A stretch of DNA of 64,000 nucleotides from Rhodopseudomonas pseudopalustris. Lineage in GTDB: Bacteria > Pseudomonadota > Alphaproteobacteria > Rhizobiales > Xanthobacteraceae. Numbering within the stretch: the stretch's first letter is position 1; every line of letters begins with the position of its first letter. Below, one piece after another: positions 35,360 to 44,657 of the stretch. Location: contig NZ_FODT01000001.1 of NCBI RefSeq assembly GCF_900110435.1, positions 186,001 to 250,000 of the forward strand, read 5' to 3'. The position numbers and the translations under genes are program-made. The notes below the pieces were generated by a model that saw nothing but the letters and a program-made list of their open reading frames with translations, was not told the origin of the DNA and ran no database searches.

Positions 35360-36215
35360 TTTGATTGTCGGTTAGGTAGCCACCCCGATCCTGATCGCCT
35401 AAATCTGGTTGTTGACCAGATGACACACCAGGGCCGAGGCGACGTGCTTCCGCCCCCGCGCTCCTCGAGCTCGGTGGAGAAGCACGATCAGGTTGCCGAC
35501 CTAGCGCGCGATCGTCTCGGCGGCGCCGATCGGCTCCACGAAGGTCGCCGGACCTCGATCATCTCCGCCGGCCTGATCGGATCGATCGGCTCCGAAGTCG
35601 TGCCAGTCGCCTGGTCGAGGTGCCGCCCGAGAATGGGGCCGAAGCGTAACGCCAAGGCGCTCGCGGCGTCCCAAGCAGGTCACGCACCCGATCGAAACCC
35701 AGGCGACGCAATTCGTCGACGATGTCGGCCGGCAGGCGCAGCGCGGCGATCGGCAGCCGATTGATCGCAGAGACGACCGGTCGAGGCGGCCCCCACCGTC
35801 TCCACGCCGCCAAAAACCTCCAATGCGTGTGAAGCCCCCAGGTGTGCGGGATGGCCACCCGGGGCGTCTATGCCGTCTGGCGGAGCCGGCTGCCGACGTC
35901 ACAGGCCATCGCCTTTTGGTGGTCCGCACCAGATGTGTCCATCTCGATTGCGTCGAACGGATCGGTCGAGACGATTGGTGAGTACCGCAAGGCCCAGACC
36001 GCCAGCCGCTCAAGCGCCGCTCCGTCGACGTTCGGATCGGCGTGCTGCGACGAGATCCGGCACCAACGCTTGTGCCTTGATCACCCGTATCCCCGGACGC
36101 AGACCCCACCAGCGGCCTCGGAGTTGACAGCAGTCACGACCCGCTGCCGGCCATTGTGGCCGACAAGCACCAAAGGCTTGGCGCCGTCAGGCGCGGCGCC
36201 CAGCGCGCGCATCAT
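35360..36215 (-). pseudogene. imuB: imuB-type (inactive Y-family polymerase) remnant
   Basis: Pieces of ImuB can be read in order but in different frames. An N-terminal ATG at 36212 starts PLVLVGHNGRQRVVTAVNSEAA. Then come IRVIKAQALVPDLVAARR, MDTSGADH and LRLPADIVDELRRLGFDRVRDLLG (clear homology), then RFGPILGRHLDQATG, FVEPIGAAETIAR and, after an internal stop, AIRIG. Several frameshifts and in-frame stops make it non-functional, and the normal C-terminal part is missing. ImuB bridges the replicase clamp and DnaE2 in damage-induced mutagenesis. Confidence 0.75.
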
Positions 36216-36224
36216 GCGATCGAT

Positions 36225-36600
36225 CGCTCAGGTCGCGAGAAATATCGAGCCGACCCTGAGCATCGCACGCATCCCCGATGGAATCAGCACTTTTTCCGGC
36301 GCGGCAGCGGATCAATTCGACAAGCCAGCGCGCCATTCCGACCCCTTGGACCGGCAGTGGCGCAGACGGCAGGGCTAAAACACGCCACCGCGTGGCCGAT
36401 GCCGTGGCTGCTGAAAACGGCGGCCGCCGTCTGCCGCCACCACCGGCGCATTGCGATGGGGATTGTTCCGGACGCCTCAGCTGCGAGATGCAACCGACGC
36501 TTCGAGGTCATCGACAGCTTCGCCACATCGGCGACGACCGCACGTCTGCGCCAGGGCCGCTGCGAACAGGTCCTGCCGCGTGAAGCACCACAGTATCTAA
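36225..36600 (-). pseudogene. imuA: imuA-type remnant (SOS mutagenesis cassette)
   Basis: Broken ImuA coding sequence, collinear upstream of the imuB remnant. The frames contain LWCFTRQDLFAAALAQ, then VVADVAKLSMTSKRRLHLAAEASGTIPIAMRRW in outline, which matches the ImuA core (RRLQLAAE-x-SG-T), then WRVLALPSAPLPV-like and RWLVELIRCRAG in shifted frames. At least two frameshifts separate these blocks and the N-terminal third is absent. With imuB it is a decayed cassette; a working copy may lie elsewhere in the genome. Confidence 0.7.
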
Positions 36601-36843
36601 TCTTTGTTGCTCGCCGCGATTCCGCGGGGAACAATGCGGCAGCGGCGCCATCGACCGCACCGTTGCCGCCTCCAGCAACCTCGGGCATGGCGGCTAGGAC
36701 CAGCCCCGTCAGGGCAGGCGACCATCGATCTCCACGATCCCGAACGGAAGCGCGGTAACAGTTGGTTGTAAACCAACATCATCAATTGGATCGAAACGAA
36801 TGCCCAATACACCAGTCCGCGAACCAAGTTAGGTAGGCTGCAA

Positions 36844-38523
36844 ATGTTACGAAATCTTCAGAATGGACTTGTGATCGGAGGAACTTTTGTCGCGCTGATC
36901 TTGTTCGGCTACCCGCTTGCAGCTACGGGACAGCACGGCTTCAATAGTGCCCTGTGGCCCACCGGGGTCGTACATTGGTGGCAGTGGTATGGCTATGTGG
37001 TGTCATTCAATTGGCCAGAAATTCTTGATCGCTATGGACAGATGTTGCGCAATGTCTCCAATGATTTTGCGTGGGGCGGGCGGGTCATCCTAGGTTTCAC
37101 TGCCGCTCCCTTTGCGATTGCAGCGACATGGCTGATCAAGGGAAAAGATTTTGGGCTGGTTCGTGATTTGAGTGGCGTATTTGGCGCGGCACGTTGGGCC
37201 AATGCGGCCGAGCTTGGCTTGATGAAAAGCGGCTTAGAACTTGGAACCGATAAGTCGACTGGCCGGGCGGTCCGCGTTTCGGTGGAAGGAAATCTGTTGA
37301 CGATTGCCGCCCCGCGCAAAGGGAAATCAGCGGGGCTGTTAATCCCGAACCTTGTTTATCCAGAACTTGACGCCTGGGCTGGTCCTGCGGTGGTGATTGA
37401 TCCCAAGGGGGCGGTTTTTCTGTCGGTATCGAAACGCCGCAGAGAATTGGGCAGAACCGTAAGGTGTGTCGATCCCGTCAATCTCGTCGGCGGAACCGAT
37501 TGCTGGAACCCATTCGAGCACCTCGACCCTAACGATATTCTATATCTACAGCTCACTGCGCAGGCGCTGCTGCCAGAGTCAGTCGGTGCGAATGATAATA
37601 CGGGGTATTTCCGCAGTCGGGCAGTCGATCTGCTTGTTGGGGCGATGCTCGTCGCCCACCAATCGAACGAACCTGGCCTGCCTGAGGTGCTGCGGCTGTT
37701 GAGTGAAGAGCCAGCCATCTTTGTAGAGGGGCTGAATAAGCTCTCCTCGCAGCCTGCTGCAAGGATTGCGCTCGGGATTATGATGGATGATCCGAAGACT
37801 AGGGATCCCATAAAATCTACGACAGCGCAGGCTCTGTCCTGGCTCGCTGATGAACGACTTCGCAATCTCGTCAGCTCCAGTTCTTTTGATCTCACCGATC
37901 TCATGAGCGGCGACGTCGATCTGTTCATTGCAGTTCCGACTGACTACAACGAGACCCTGGCACCGCTCTTTCGCTGGCTTTTGGCAGATATTTTTAATAC
38001 CATCCGTAGGAATCGTTTAGCGGAACGACTAGTAATTTTCGTCGATGAAGCAGCGGCTCTGAAACGTTTTGACGCCATATTGAAAGCGAGCGGGGAGCTT
38101 CCTGGATATGGCGCCAGCCTCTGGACATTTTGGCAGACGCGGCAACAAATGGTGGACACCTACGGTGAATCGGGTGCCGCCACGCTCCTTGGAACTGCGG
38201 AGATCGTAACAATTAGCGATGTTCCAGCCTCGGATCCCGATGAAAGTGAGCGATGGTCGAGAGCACTCGGCGACTTCACAGTGTTAGTCGAAACAAAAAC
38301 CGTTGCTAAAAAGGGCGATAAACCCTCGATATCGACAGCGTCGCAAGCAGCTCGACTGATGACAAAGGAAGAGCTCACCACGAATTCGGAAAGTGAAGTC
38401 ATCGTGTTTCCCAACAGCAGATACTATGCTCGCCATCCTATTCGACTCAGAAAGACCGATGTCCTCACTGACAAACGATTTCTTGGAATCATTGACGGCG
38501 TGAAGCCGGTCGGGCGCTTATAA
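36844..38523 (+). CDS. VirD4/TraG-type coupling protein of a mobilisation system
   Basis: A 559-residue type IV coupling protein. Two N-terminal membrane helices (about 10-28 and 80-98) anchor it. The ATPase part has a Walker A region APRKGKSAGLLIPNL (156-170), VVIDPKGAVFLSV, and Walker B VIFVDEAAAL. TraG-style WTFWQTRQQM and WNPFEHLDP are also present. It would link the relaxase-DNA complex to a secretion channel. No VirB genes follow, so the channel must come from elsewhere. GC is below the core average. Confidence 0.9.
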   Translation: MLRNLQNGLVIGGTFVALILFGYPLAATGQHGFNSALWPTGVVHWWQWYGYVVSFNWPEILDRYGQMLRNVSNDFAWGGRVILGFTAAPFAIAATWLIKGKDFGLVRDLSGVFGAARWANAAELGLMKSGLELGTDKSTGRAVRVSVEGNLLTIAAPRKGKSAGLLIPNLVYPELDAWAGPAVVIDPKGAVFLSVSKRRRELGRTVRCVDPVNLVGGTDCWNPFEHLDPNDILYLQLTAQALLPESVGANDNTGYFRSRAVDLLVGAMLVAHQSNEPGLPEVLRLLSEEPAIFVEGLNKLSSQPAARIALGIMMDDPKTRDPIKSTTAQALSWLADERLRNLVSSSSFDLTDLMSGDVDLFIAVPTDYNETLAPLFRWLLADIFNTIRRNRLAERLVIFVDEAAALKRFDAILKASGELPGYGASLWTFWQTRQQMVDTYGESGAATLLGTAEIVTISDVPASDPDESERWSRALGDFTVLVETKTVAKKGDKPSISTASQAARLMTKEELTTNSESEVIVFPNSRYYARHPIRLRKTDVLTDKRFLGIIDGVKPVGRL

Positions 38524-38701
38524 TTGATGAAAGTCACCTTGATATTTGTGCTTTGATTGCACCCAGCATCGCTCAAGGGTTATATGGGATTGTTAGTCAG
38601 ATATGTCCTTCGACCGACGTCAGATCGGTGAGCCGCGCAAAACGACGCGTTTGTTTGAAGCGAGCCGGCGATTGGTCTGTTGCGAGTTTGCCGATTGCGA
38701 T

Positions 38702-39280
38702 TTACGGTCTTATAATAATCTCCGATGGCACTTCTATTTCCTGGTATCCTTGCCCCGGGAACCAAAGTCTTAATGCCGCGTGGTTACCCCGGATCCGCAG
38801 AAGCTGCCAAGGCTTATCAGTTCCCATTCTCAACTTACGTGTCGAGCCATCGGGATATACGAATGGAATATCGATCGGTCGTGCAATTGCTGCCAGATGT
38901 GCCGTGTTGTGCCAGGCGATAAAGCTGTAAATCGACGCCATGGTAAGAAACAGCAGTGTGGTCGAAGAGAAAAGTCTGCCAATTTGTATACGTTTGAAGA
39001 TCGCGTTTACTCTCGCTGCGAGTGGCGCGCGATAATGACGCCGGGACGAAAGGTCCGTCCTCAACGAACGTGTCAATCGTAAAGCGTCTGCGCGAGTGAG
39101 CAGCGGATCGGCAAAGTGGGCGATCCGCTCGCTCGGCAGCAATTGTAATAATTTATTTAGGCGCGCCTGGCTTGAGCGTTCTACAGCGTGGAGTACGCGC
39201 GCGAAGCGCTCCGCCGCTTCGGCGTACTTCGCCTCCATCTGCTGTTTTGCGGTGGGCATGCCCGTTACCCAACCAGCCAT
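38702..39280 (-). CDS. membrane-anchored protein in the mobilisation module
   Basis: A 192-residue protein. The N-terminal 100 residues are helical and basic (KYAEAAERFARVLHAVERSSQARLNKLLQLL). One membrane helix (LFSSTTLLFLTMASIYSFIAW) follows, then a short outside domain, VYPDGSTRKLRMGTDKPWQLLRIRGNHAAL in outline. No family recognised. The ATG at 39280 overlaps the parA stop; ATG 39259 is possible too. Its place behind parA suggests a role in partition or transfer. Confidence 0.65.
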   Translation of the reverse strand: MAGWVTGMPTAKQQMEAKYAEAAERFARVLHAVERSSQARLNKLLQLLPSERIAHFADPLLTRADALRLTRSLRTDLSSRRHYRAPLAARVNAIFKRIQIGRLFSSTTLLFLTMASIYSFIAWHNTAHLAAIARPIDIPFVYPDGSTRKLRMGTDKPWQLLRIRGNHAALRLWFPGQGYQEIEVPSEIIIRP

Positions 39281-39984
39281 TCAGCCAGCGGCCTCACTGC
39301 CTGCATGGCCTCCAGCCGGAATTTTTCGAGATCGCGATGGATGCGAAGGGAAGGGCCGATCCCATGCTTTTCCCGCAGCTTCGCCGGATCGAGCTTGGCG
39401 ATTGTAGATAAACCGCCGGCCTGCAAATATCCATCCGCACCTTCCTCAAGGGACTGGTGCTCAAAGGATGAAACGATGACGCCTTCGGTCATCTTCTTGA
39501 GCGCGTTTGGGAGCACGACGCCGTGCAGGCGATTTTCGATTAGGAAGAGAGCCTTGGCCCACGGTTTAGCGAGCGTCAGCAGGTTCGGAGCTTCAGCGAG
39601 GGCGCCCGGTTCGTTGGTCACCACCACGCACACACCGAACTCGATGCCTTCGCTTGCGAAGAGGGGGGCGGCTTCCGACAGGACCTTGAGGAACGTCACG
39701 GACGTGTTGGCGCCGACGTCAACGATGGTTGCTATCGAGGCTTTCTCGATCGCGCTCAGAACGGCGTCGAACTCGGCGCGTGAGGCTTTCCCACCCGTCT
39801 TCTCGATCGCCTCCCGGTCCGCACGCATTTTGAAGAACTTTACGCGGTCACCCAGTTCACGCATGCGATGGCTCGAGTCAATCTCGATGACGGGAGCACC
39901 GTCAACGGCTTCGGCGAGGGCGCGCGCGAAAACCGTTTTGCCAACGCCACCTTTTTCTTGCGCGATCAACAAAATACGAGCCAT
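39265..39984 (-). CDS. ParA-like partition ATPase
   Basis: A 239-residue deviant-Walker ATPase. The N-terminus MARILLIAQEKGGVGKTVFARALAEAV holds the KGGVGKT motif (Lys 11 and 17 region). A TIVDVGANTSVTFL block replaces the usual Walker A' Asp-rich strand, and CVVVTNEPGAL follows. The protein is short and lacks the N-terminal DNA-binding domain of plasmid SopA types. Such small ParA proteins partition plasmids or position conjugation machinery. It lies with a gene of unknown function (39988) upstream and a membrane protein downstream in one minus-strand unit. Confidence 0.82.
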   Translation of the reverse strand: MARILLIAQEKGGVGKTVFARALAEAVDGAPVIEIDSSHRMRELGDRVKFFKMRADREAIEKTGGKASRAEFDAVLSAIEKASIATIVDVGANTSVTFLKVLSEAAPLFASEGIEFGVCVVVTNEPGALAEAPNLLTLAKPWAKALFLIENRLHGVVLPNALKKMTEGVIVSSFEHQSLEEGADGYLQAGGLSTIAKLDPAKLREKHGIGPSLRIHRDLEKFRLEAMQAVRPLAEWLVG

Positions 39985-39987
39985 CGA

Positions 39988-40443
39988 TTAGTCCTTTTTC
40001 AATACGCTTTTGATGTTTTCATAAGCCGCGCTACGAAGCTCGTCCTCGGTCGAAGACGGCTGAGAATCAGGCGGCAAGGGACGCGTTGCGAGATCCGGTG
40101 ACAGAGATGGACGAAGGGATGGCCCGGTTGGAAGAAGCGGGGTGTCGCTCCTGACGCGGTTGCTGGCCTTGCTTGCCTTTTTGCGGTCTTGATCTTCGAT
40201 CTGGCTAACAATCGCTGTGAGCCTTTTCGTCGTCAGGGGTATCCGGTCTTTGCCTTGTACGACGCCTTGAGCGGCAAGAGCCTCAGCGATCGCCGGCCAG
40301 GATACGCCGTCCTTGCGTAGCTGGTAGATGACCGGCAGGGCGGTCCTGATGGCTTTGGTCGTGCCCGTGCTCTCCCGACCGACTGGACGGGCGTCCTGGA
40401 GGCGTCTGGCGTCTTGGCGGAGTTGTTTGGGATCGAGGGACAT
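39988..40443 (-). CDS. hypothetical protein upstream of parA
   Basis: A 151-residue basic protein. The first half has a helix-turn-helix-like segment, ALPVIYQLRKDGVSWPAIAEALAAQGV, followed by KDRIPLTTKRLTAIVSQIE. This resembles the HTH-plus-linker layout of plasmid transfer or ParB-like accessory proteins. The second half is low complexity, rich in Ser, Pro and Arg. It is three bases before parA, so it may be its DNA-binding partner (an inference). It faces the relaxase operon across a 230-base region with CTAG repeats. Confidence 0.6.
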   Translation of the reverse strand: MSLDPKQLRQDARRLQDARPVGRESTGTTKAIRTALPVIYQLRKDGVSWPAIAEALAAQGVVQGKDRIPLTTKRLTAIVSQIEDQDRKKASKASNRVRSDTPLLPTGPSLRPSLSPDLATRPLPPDSQPSSTEDELRSAAYENIKSVLKKD

Positions 40444-40474
40444 CTGCGGACCAGACTATAGGCCGCAAAGCTAA

Positions 40475-40520
40475 ACTAGCCAGCACTAGTGGGACTAGCG
40501 GTTACCAGTGTCAGGACTAG
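40475..40520. repeat. phased ACTAG repeats between the parA and relaxase operons
   Basis: Four copies of ACTAG start at 40475, 40485, 40494 and 40516. Spacings of 10, 9 and 22 bases put them on one face of the helix. CTAG is normally rare in bacterial DNA. The location between divergent partition and relaxase operons suits a centromere, operator or origin-of-transfer site. Confidence 0.55.
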
Positions 40521-40672
40521 TCAATTACCATTTATTCTTATTTGCACACCATACGCACTAAATTGCTTAACCCAGGCCAAAGGCCCTTTGCGGAGCGGCT
40601 TGCCGTATGCCCCGCGGGGTGCGAGGTCTAAGGATAGATTGTTCTATTAATAGCTGTACGAGAGAACTTTTT

Positions 40673-40948
40673 ATGCCTTCGGTTGAGTATAAATTCCAGG
40701 TGGACCGTGATTTTGCTGACCGACTCGAGAAAGCGTCAAAGACCGCCAAGATTCCAGTGGAGGAGTTGATCATCGAGTGTCTCGGCCAACACCTCGATTT
40801 TGCGACCCGGCATCGGCTGCTTTTCGAGCGAATAGAGATCGTTGACCAAGCGCTCGTCGAGCTCGCGGAGTTCATTGGTGAAGCAACCGCGGAAAGCGGT
40901 CAAGTCGATCTCTCACACCTTTGCAAGTACGCCTCCGTAAAACCATGA
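40673..40948 (+). CDS. small accessory protein encoded with the relaxase
   Basis: A 91-residue protein. It starts with a strand-helix pattern, MPSVEYKFQVDRDFADRLEKASKTAKIPVEELIIECL in outline, reminiscent of ribbon-helix-helix DNA-binding proteins, followed by an acidic helical tail. The start is an ATG at 40673. Its stop overlaps the relaxase start by four bases (ATGA), so it is translationally coupled to it. A relaxosome accessory or operon repressor role is likely but not shown. Confidence 0.65.
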   Translation: MPSVEYKFQVDRDFADRLEKASKTAKIPVEELIIECLGQHLDFATRHRLLFERIEIVDQALVELAEFIGEATAESGQVDLSHLCKYASVKP

Positions 40949-43803
40949 CGGCCTCTCTTCATGCTCTCGGCACCGGAAGAGACGCCGGCCTGTACTATGT
41001 CAATGATCCCAATCGTGAAGCACGTCCGCACGCACGGGACGAGTATTATGTGCGCGACGGTGGTGGGCTATGGTGGTCGAGTGGCCAGCGGATCGTCCGG
41101 CACGGAGCCGAAATCGATCGCGACACTTTTCGCGACTTGTGTGCAGGCAATAGCCCCACGACTGGAAAACCTCTTGTTCGCGGTTCCGGCGCAATGCACC
41201 GCGCCGGTTGGGATATAACCTTCTCGGCACCGAAAACATTATCGATTTTGTGGCTCGCCGGCGATAAACAGCAACGCGAGATGCTGCATGAGATTCACCG
41301 CGACGCCGTCGAGAAAGCCTTGCAATTTCTCGTTGACGACAAAATGCTCCAAGTTCGCCTGGGAGAAGGCGGTTACCTCCGGGAAGAACCCAACGACGTT
41401 ATCGTCGGGCGATTCGACCATTTTACTTCGCGTGAAGGCGACCCGAATATTCACACGCACTCCGTGGTACTCAACGTAAGCGGCTCACGTGACAAATTCC
41501 GCACACTTGAACCTAAAAAGGCTTTCCAGAACCTGATGGTCCTTGGACTCGTCTATCGTAGCAGCCTCGCCAAAAGTTTAAGTGAGCGTGAATTTCAGCT
41601 ACGTGCCGCCGGCCGAGGGCAATTTGAAATCGCCGGAATTCATGAAGACATGATTCGAAGCTTCTCGAAACGCTCTTTACAAATCGAGGAATTGGTCGGC
41701 CGCGACGCCAGCACCGCTCAAAAAGAAATCGCAGCTCTCTCCACGCGTGGCGCAAAAAGCGAAGTGCCTGTCGGTGAAGCCCTGGAGGAGCGTTGGAAAG
41801 ATGAGCTTGCCCAGTTCAAGATTGATCCCTGGGTTGCTACGCGCGACTTCGTCGCGCAGAGAAACGAAGAGCAACAGATTGATCGCGATTTTGATCCACC
41901 GGCTATCGAAGGAAGCGGTCCTGTCGCGATCGCAGCGTCCGCACTTTTCAAACATCAGAGCGTTGTCAGCAGAAAGGAGCTCCTCGTTCGTTCACTGGCA
42001 GAAGCAACGTTTATGTCGAAAGGAATCGACGACGTCATCTCGGAACTCAGTTTGCACGAGACGCAAGGTCTTCTCCTTAAATTGAACCAAGAAGATTTGG
42101 CGGAATGCTGGACAACGCCAACGATCGCAGCGGCCGAGGCGAGCCTTCTCAGAGCAGCAGACAGACCGAATGAGAGAAATTGGTTTGACGATGCGGCTCT
42201 CGACATCGTTCTTGATAACGCATCCCATCTGTCAGAAGAACAGTCCCAGGCCGTTCGATTTGCATGTAACCGCGACGGTGTAACCATATGTGATTCGGCT
42301 GCGGGTACAGGGAAAACAGTTCTTGCAAATTCTCTGGTAGCCGCTGCGCATAGTTCCGGCCTCCGCGTTTTAGGCTTGTCACCAACCTGGATTGCCGCAG
42401 ACGAACTTTCACGATCGTGCGGTATTGAAGCCGTCGCAATTGCGAAATGGAGATACGACCACAGCAAAGGTCTCGGCCAGACCGTCGACAAAAGCACATT
42501 GATCGTCGTTGACGAAATTGCAATGGCAGGCATTCACGATCTCGCGTTCACCCTGAATACTGCGCGAGACGCGGGGGCAAAGGTGGTCTGTTTCGGCGAC
42601 AGGCGTCAGCTCGAATCCGTGGCGGGAGGCAGCGGTCTAAAGGCGATATCAGATGTTGTTTCGCGTCGTACGATTTTGTCCGAAATCCGCCGTCAGCTCG
42701 TCCCGTGGCAACGAGCGGCATCGACAGTGATGGCGCAGGGAGACTCCGAGGCAGGTCTGAGAGCTTACGCCAACAAAAATAAGATCGAACTTGTTTCTGG
42801 TGAAGCCGTAGCCCGAGATCGGACAATCGAAGCATGGACTGAGCTTCGCCAAAAGTACGGCAGCGACGTTTTAATCATCACACGTCGTAATTCCGATGCA
42901 AAACAACTCAATAGTGCAGCCAGAACTAAACTGCTCTCTGAAGGCGTCTTGCAGGGACCGGAATTCACGTTGCGCGCAGTTGATCGAGATAAGAAGGTCG
43001 TTTCGATTGACCTAGCCGTCGGCGACCAGCTTCGCTTCGGCGAAAACTTAGAGCAGTACAATATTAGAAATGGTACTCGCGGCAGAGTTGAAGCGATGCA
43101 GGAAACGAAGGAAGGTCTGCGAATAACTATTAGGCTCGAAGATGGCCGGCTGGTCGACGACATGTGGTCATCCTTCGTTCGACAATATCCCGGTAGCGCG
43201 AAGTCGCCGCCGCGGATTAGCTTGGCGTACGCTGGAACCGCGTACTCGGTGCAAGGTCGCACAGCAGCAGCATCCGTTTTACACATAGCGAGGCAGACCA
43301 ACGCGAGGGAGGTTTATGTAGGGCTCACTCGCCATCGAAAAGAGGCTCGAATCATCGTTGAGAAAGATCGGTTATCCGCAGCCGCAGTTCAGAAGCGGCC
43401 GGAGTTGAAAAGATTTCCATCCGATTTTGTTGCCAGAGAACAATTATTTGCTGAGTCGCGATCTTACTCAGAGAAGGCGAATGTCGTCGACTACGTGCGG
43501 GATCGTCTGAATTTTATTCGTAGTGGCGAAATCGTTCTCATATCCCAGCGGCCATCACTTCATCTTGGTCGAATTGCCACATCGGTCAAACGAGCTGTTG
43601 AGATTGCGCGCAATATCGGCGGGGACATTGATCGAGCTAAATCTCTCCGGCGTTTCTTACGACGTTCCAATGTACTGAGCCGCACCGTCCCAGAAAAGGT
43701 CGCGCAATTAATTGCGGCAATTAAAAGCAGACTTGGGTCACACGATCGAAGCCGCCGGGCTCCTCAGCAGGAGCGAGACAGTTCGCGAACTCCGGAAAGG
43801 TAG
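40945..43803 (+). CDS. MobF-type conjugative relaxase-helicase (TrwC/TraA-like)
   Basis: A 952-residue relaxase. The N-terminal TrwC domain has paired tyrosines at 17-18 (GLYYVND) and the three-His metal site, FDHF at 160 with NIHTH at 169-172. The C-terminal part is a RecD-like helicase: Walker A DSAAGTGKT near 450-458, Walker B VVDEIAMAG, GDRRQLESV and AYSVQGRT near the end. It nicks and unwinds the transferred strand. All catalytic motifs are intact. With the coupling protein it forms a mobilisation unit lacking its own secretion channel in this window. Confidence 0.93.
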   Translation: MTASLHALGTGRDAGLYYVNDPNREARPHARDEYYVRDGGGLWWSSGQRIVRHGAEIDRDTFRDLCAGNSPTTGKPLVRGSGAMHRAGWDITFSAPKTLSILWLAGDKQQREMLHEIHRDAVEKALQFLVDDKMLQVRLGEGGYLREEPNDVIVGRFDHFTSREGDPNIHTHSVVLNVSGSRDKFRTLEPKKAFQNLMVLGLVYRSSLAKSLSEREFQLRAAGRGQFEIAGIHEDMIRSFSKRSLQIEELVGRDASTAQKEIAALSTRGAKSEVPVGEALEERWKDELAQFKIDPWVATRDFVAQRNEEQQIDRDFDPPAIEGSGPVAIAASALFKHQSVVSRKELLVRSLAEATFMSKGIDDVISELSLHETQGLLLKLNQEDLAECWTTPTIAAAEASLLRAADRPNERNWFDDAALDIVLDNASHLSEEQSQAVRFACNRDGVTICDSAAGTGKTVLANSLVAAAHSSGLRVLGLSPTWIAADELSRSCGIEAVAIAKWRYDHSKGLGQTVDKSTLIVVDEIAMAGIHDLAFTLNTARDAGAKVVCFGDRRQLESVAGGSGLKAISDVVSRRTILSEIRRQLVPWQRAASTVMAQGDSEAGLRAYANKNKIELVSGEAVARDRTIEAWTELRQKYGSDVLIITRRNSDAKQLNSAARTKLLSEGVLQGPEFTLRAVDRDKKVVSIDLAVGDQLRFGENLEQYNIRNGTRGRVEAMQETKEGLRITIRLEDGRLVDDMWSSFVRQYPGSAKSPPRISLAYAGTAYSVQGRTAAASVLHIARQTNAREVYVGLTRHRKEARIIVEKDRLSAAAVQKRPELKRFPSDFVAREQLFAESRSYSEKANVVDYVRDRLNFIRSGEIVLISQRPSLHLGRIATSVKRAVEIARNIGGDIDRAKSLRRFLRRSNVLSRTVPEKVAQLIAAIKSRLGSHDRSRRAPQQERDSSRTPER

Positions 43804-44040
43804 AAAAAAGTTTCATTAAACGGGATTACCTCCCATATTCCGGTCGCCATTGACCACGTCGTTTCTTTCTGCTCCTGAACCTATGAAAGCCGCATATCGA
43901 ACCCTGGGCAATAATGGCGTTCAATCTGGGTGGCAAAATCACATCTTCTTCACGGCATCTCCGGGCATGCCGTCCCTAACATTGGGTAGCAATCCGCTCC
44001 GCTGCGCTTACGTCCTCCGACATTGATCCGCTCAAAGGGT

Positions 44041-44260
44041 CGGGCAGCTACGCGCTGGCCCCCCCGCCGGGTTCAATTATGCGCTGCCCTCTTGCCTCGG
44101 TTGCCGGCTTTGAAGCCGACATATCCTTTCTGAGCATGATCGAGAGGAATGCGACCCTGCCCCCAACGCGGCCCTTATAGACGCTGATATTGAAGGAGGC
44201 CGTACAGACCTCGGCACCGTGCGGGCACGATTTGGCTACGGCATTGCCATGATAACCAGT
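44041..44260 (+). pseudogene. decayed partial copy of the porin gene at 49893
   Basis: About 220 bases here match 50113-50310, the beta-barrel domain of the split porin gene. They share GGGCAGCTACGCG, GCCGGGTTCAATTATGCG, GAAGCCGACATATCCTTT and GAGGCCGTACAGACCTC, with scattered substitutions and small indels. The frame is broken by stops and the rest of the gene is absent. It lies close to the end of the mobilisation module, so it may mark the rearrangement that brought the module in. Confidence 0.8.
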
Positions 44261-44657
44261 CTGCATGAACGAGGCGCAATGGCGCCATCGCTTGCTTGCC
44301 GATCATGGTGTTCGCTGCAACGTTTTACATTGGGAAGCCGTCGAAGAGTTATGAAGGTCATTCAAAGACGCCATCCATCCTATGCGTTCAGCGACTTGCA
44401 TCTGACCCTTGGGCTGGATCGCGTCGGGTGATCAAGCGCAGCTATCCGGACTTGCATCATGCCCACCTGATCCAGAACTGCATTCCTGAATTACAGACCC
44501 GTACCGCATGCCGGGCGCCGCAAGCGGCAGCATTTCCTTCTACGACAGTCGATAACCTATCGCCTGCCGTGACCGACGGGGGCGAGGATCGCTGCAAGTC
44601 ATCCCACAAGACGATGTCGGCAGCGCCATGGAATTCGGGTTTCCAGTCGCATCAATT
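44261..44657. other. no supported gene
   Basis: Between the porin remnant and cbtA several frames are open, but none shows a recognisable domain, ribosome binding site or consistent composition. It is probably debris. Confidence 0.4.
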
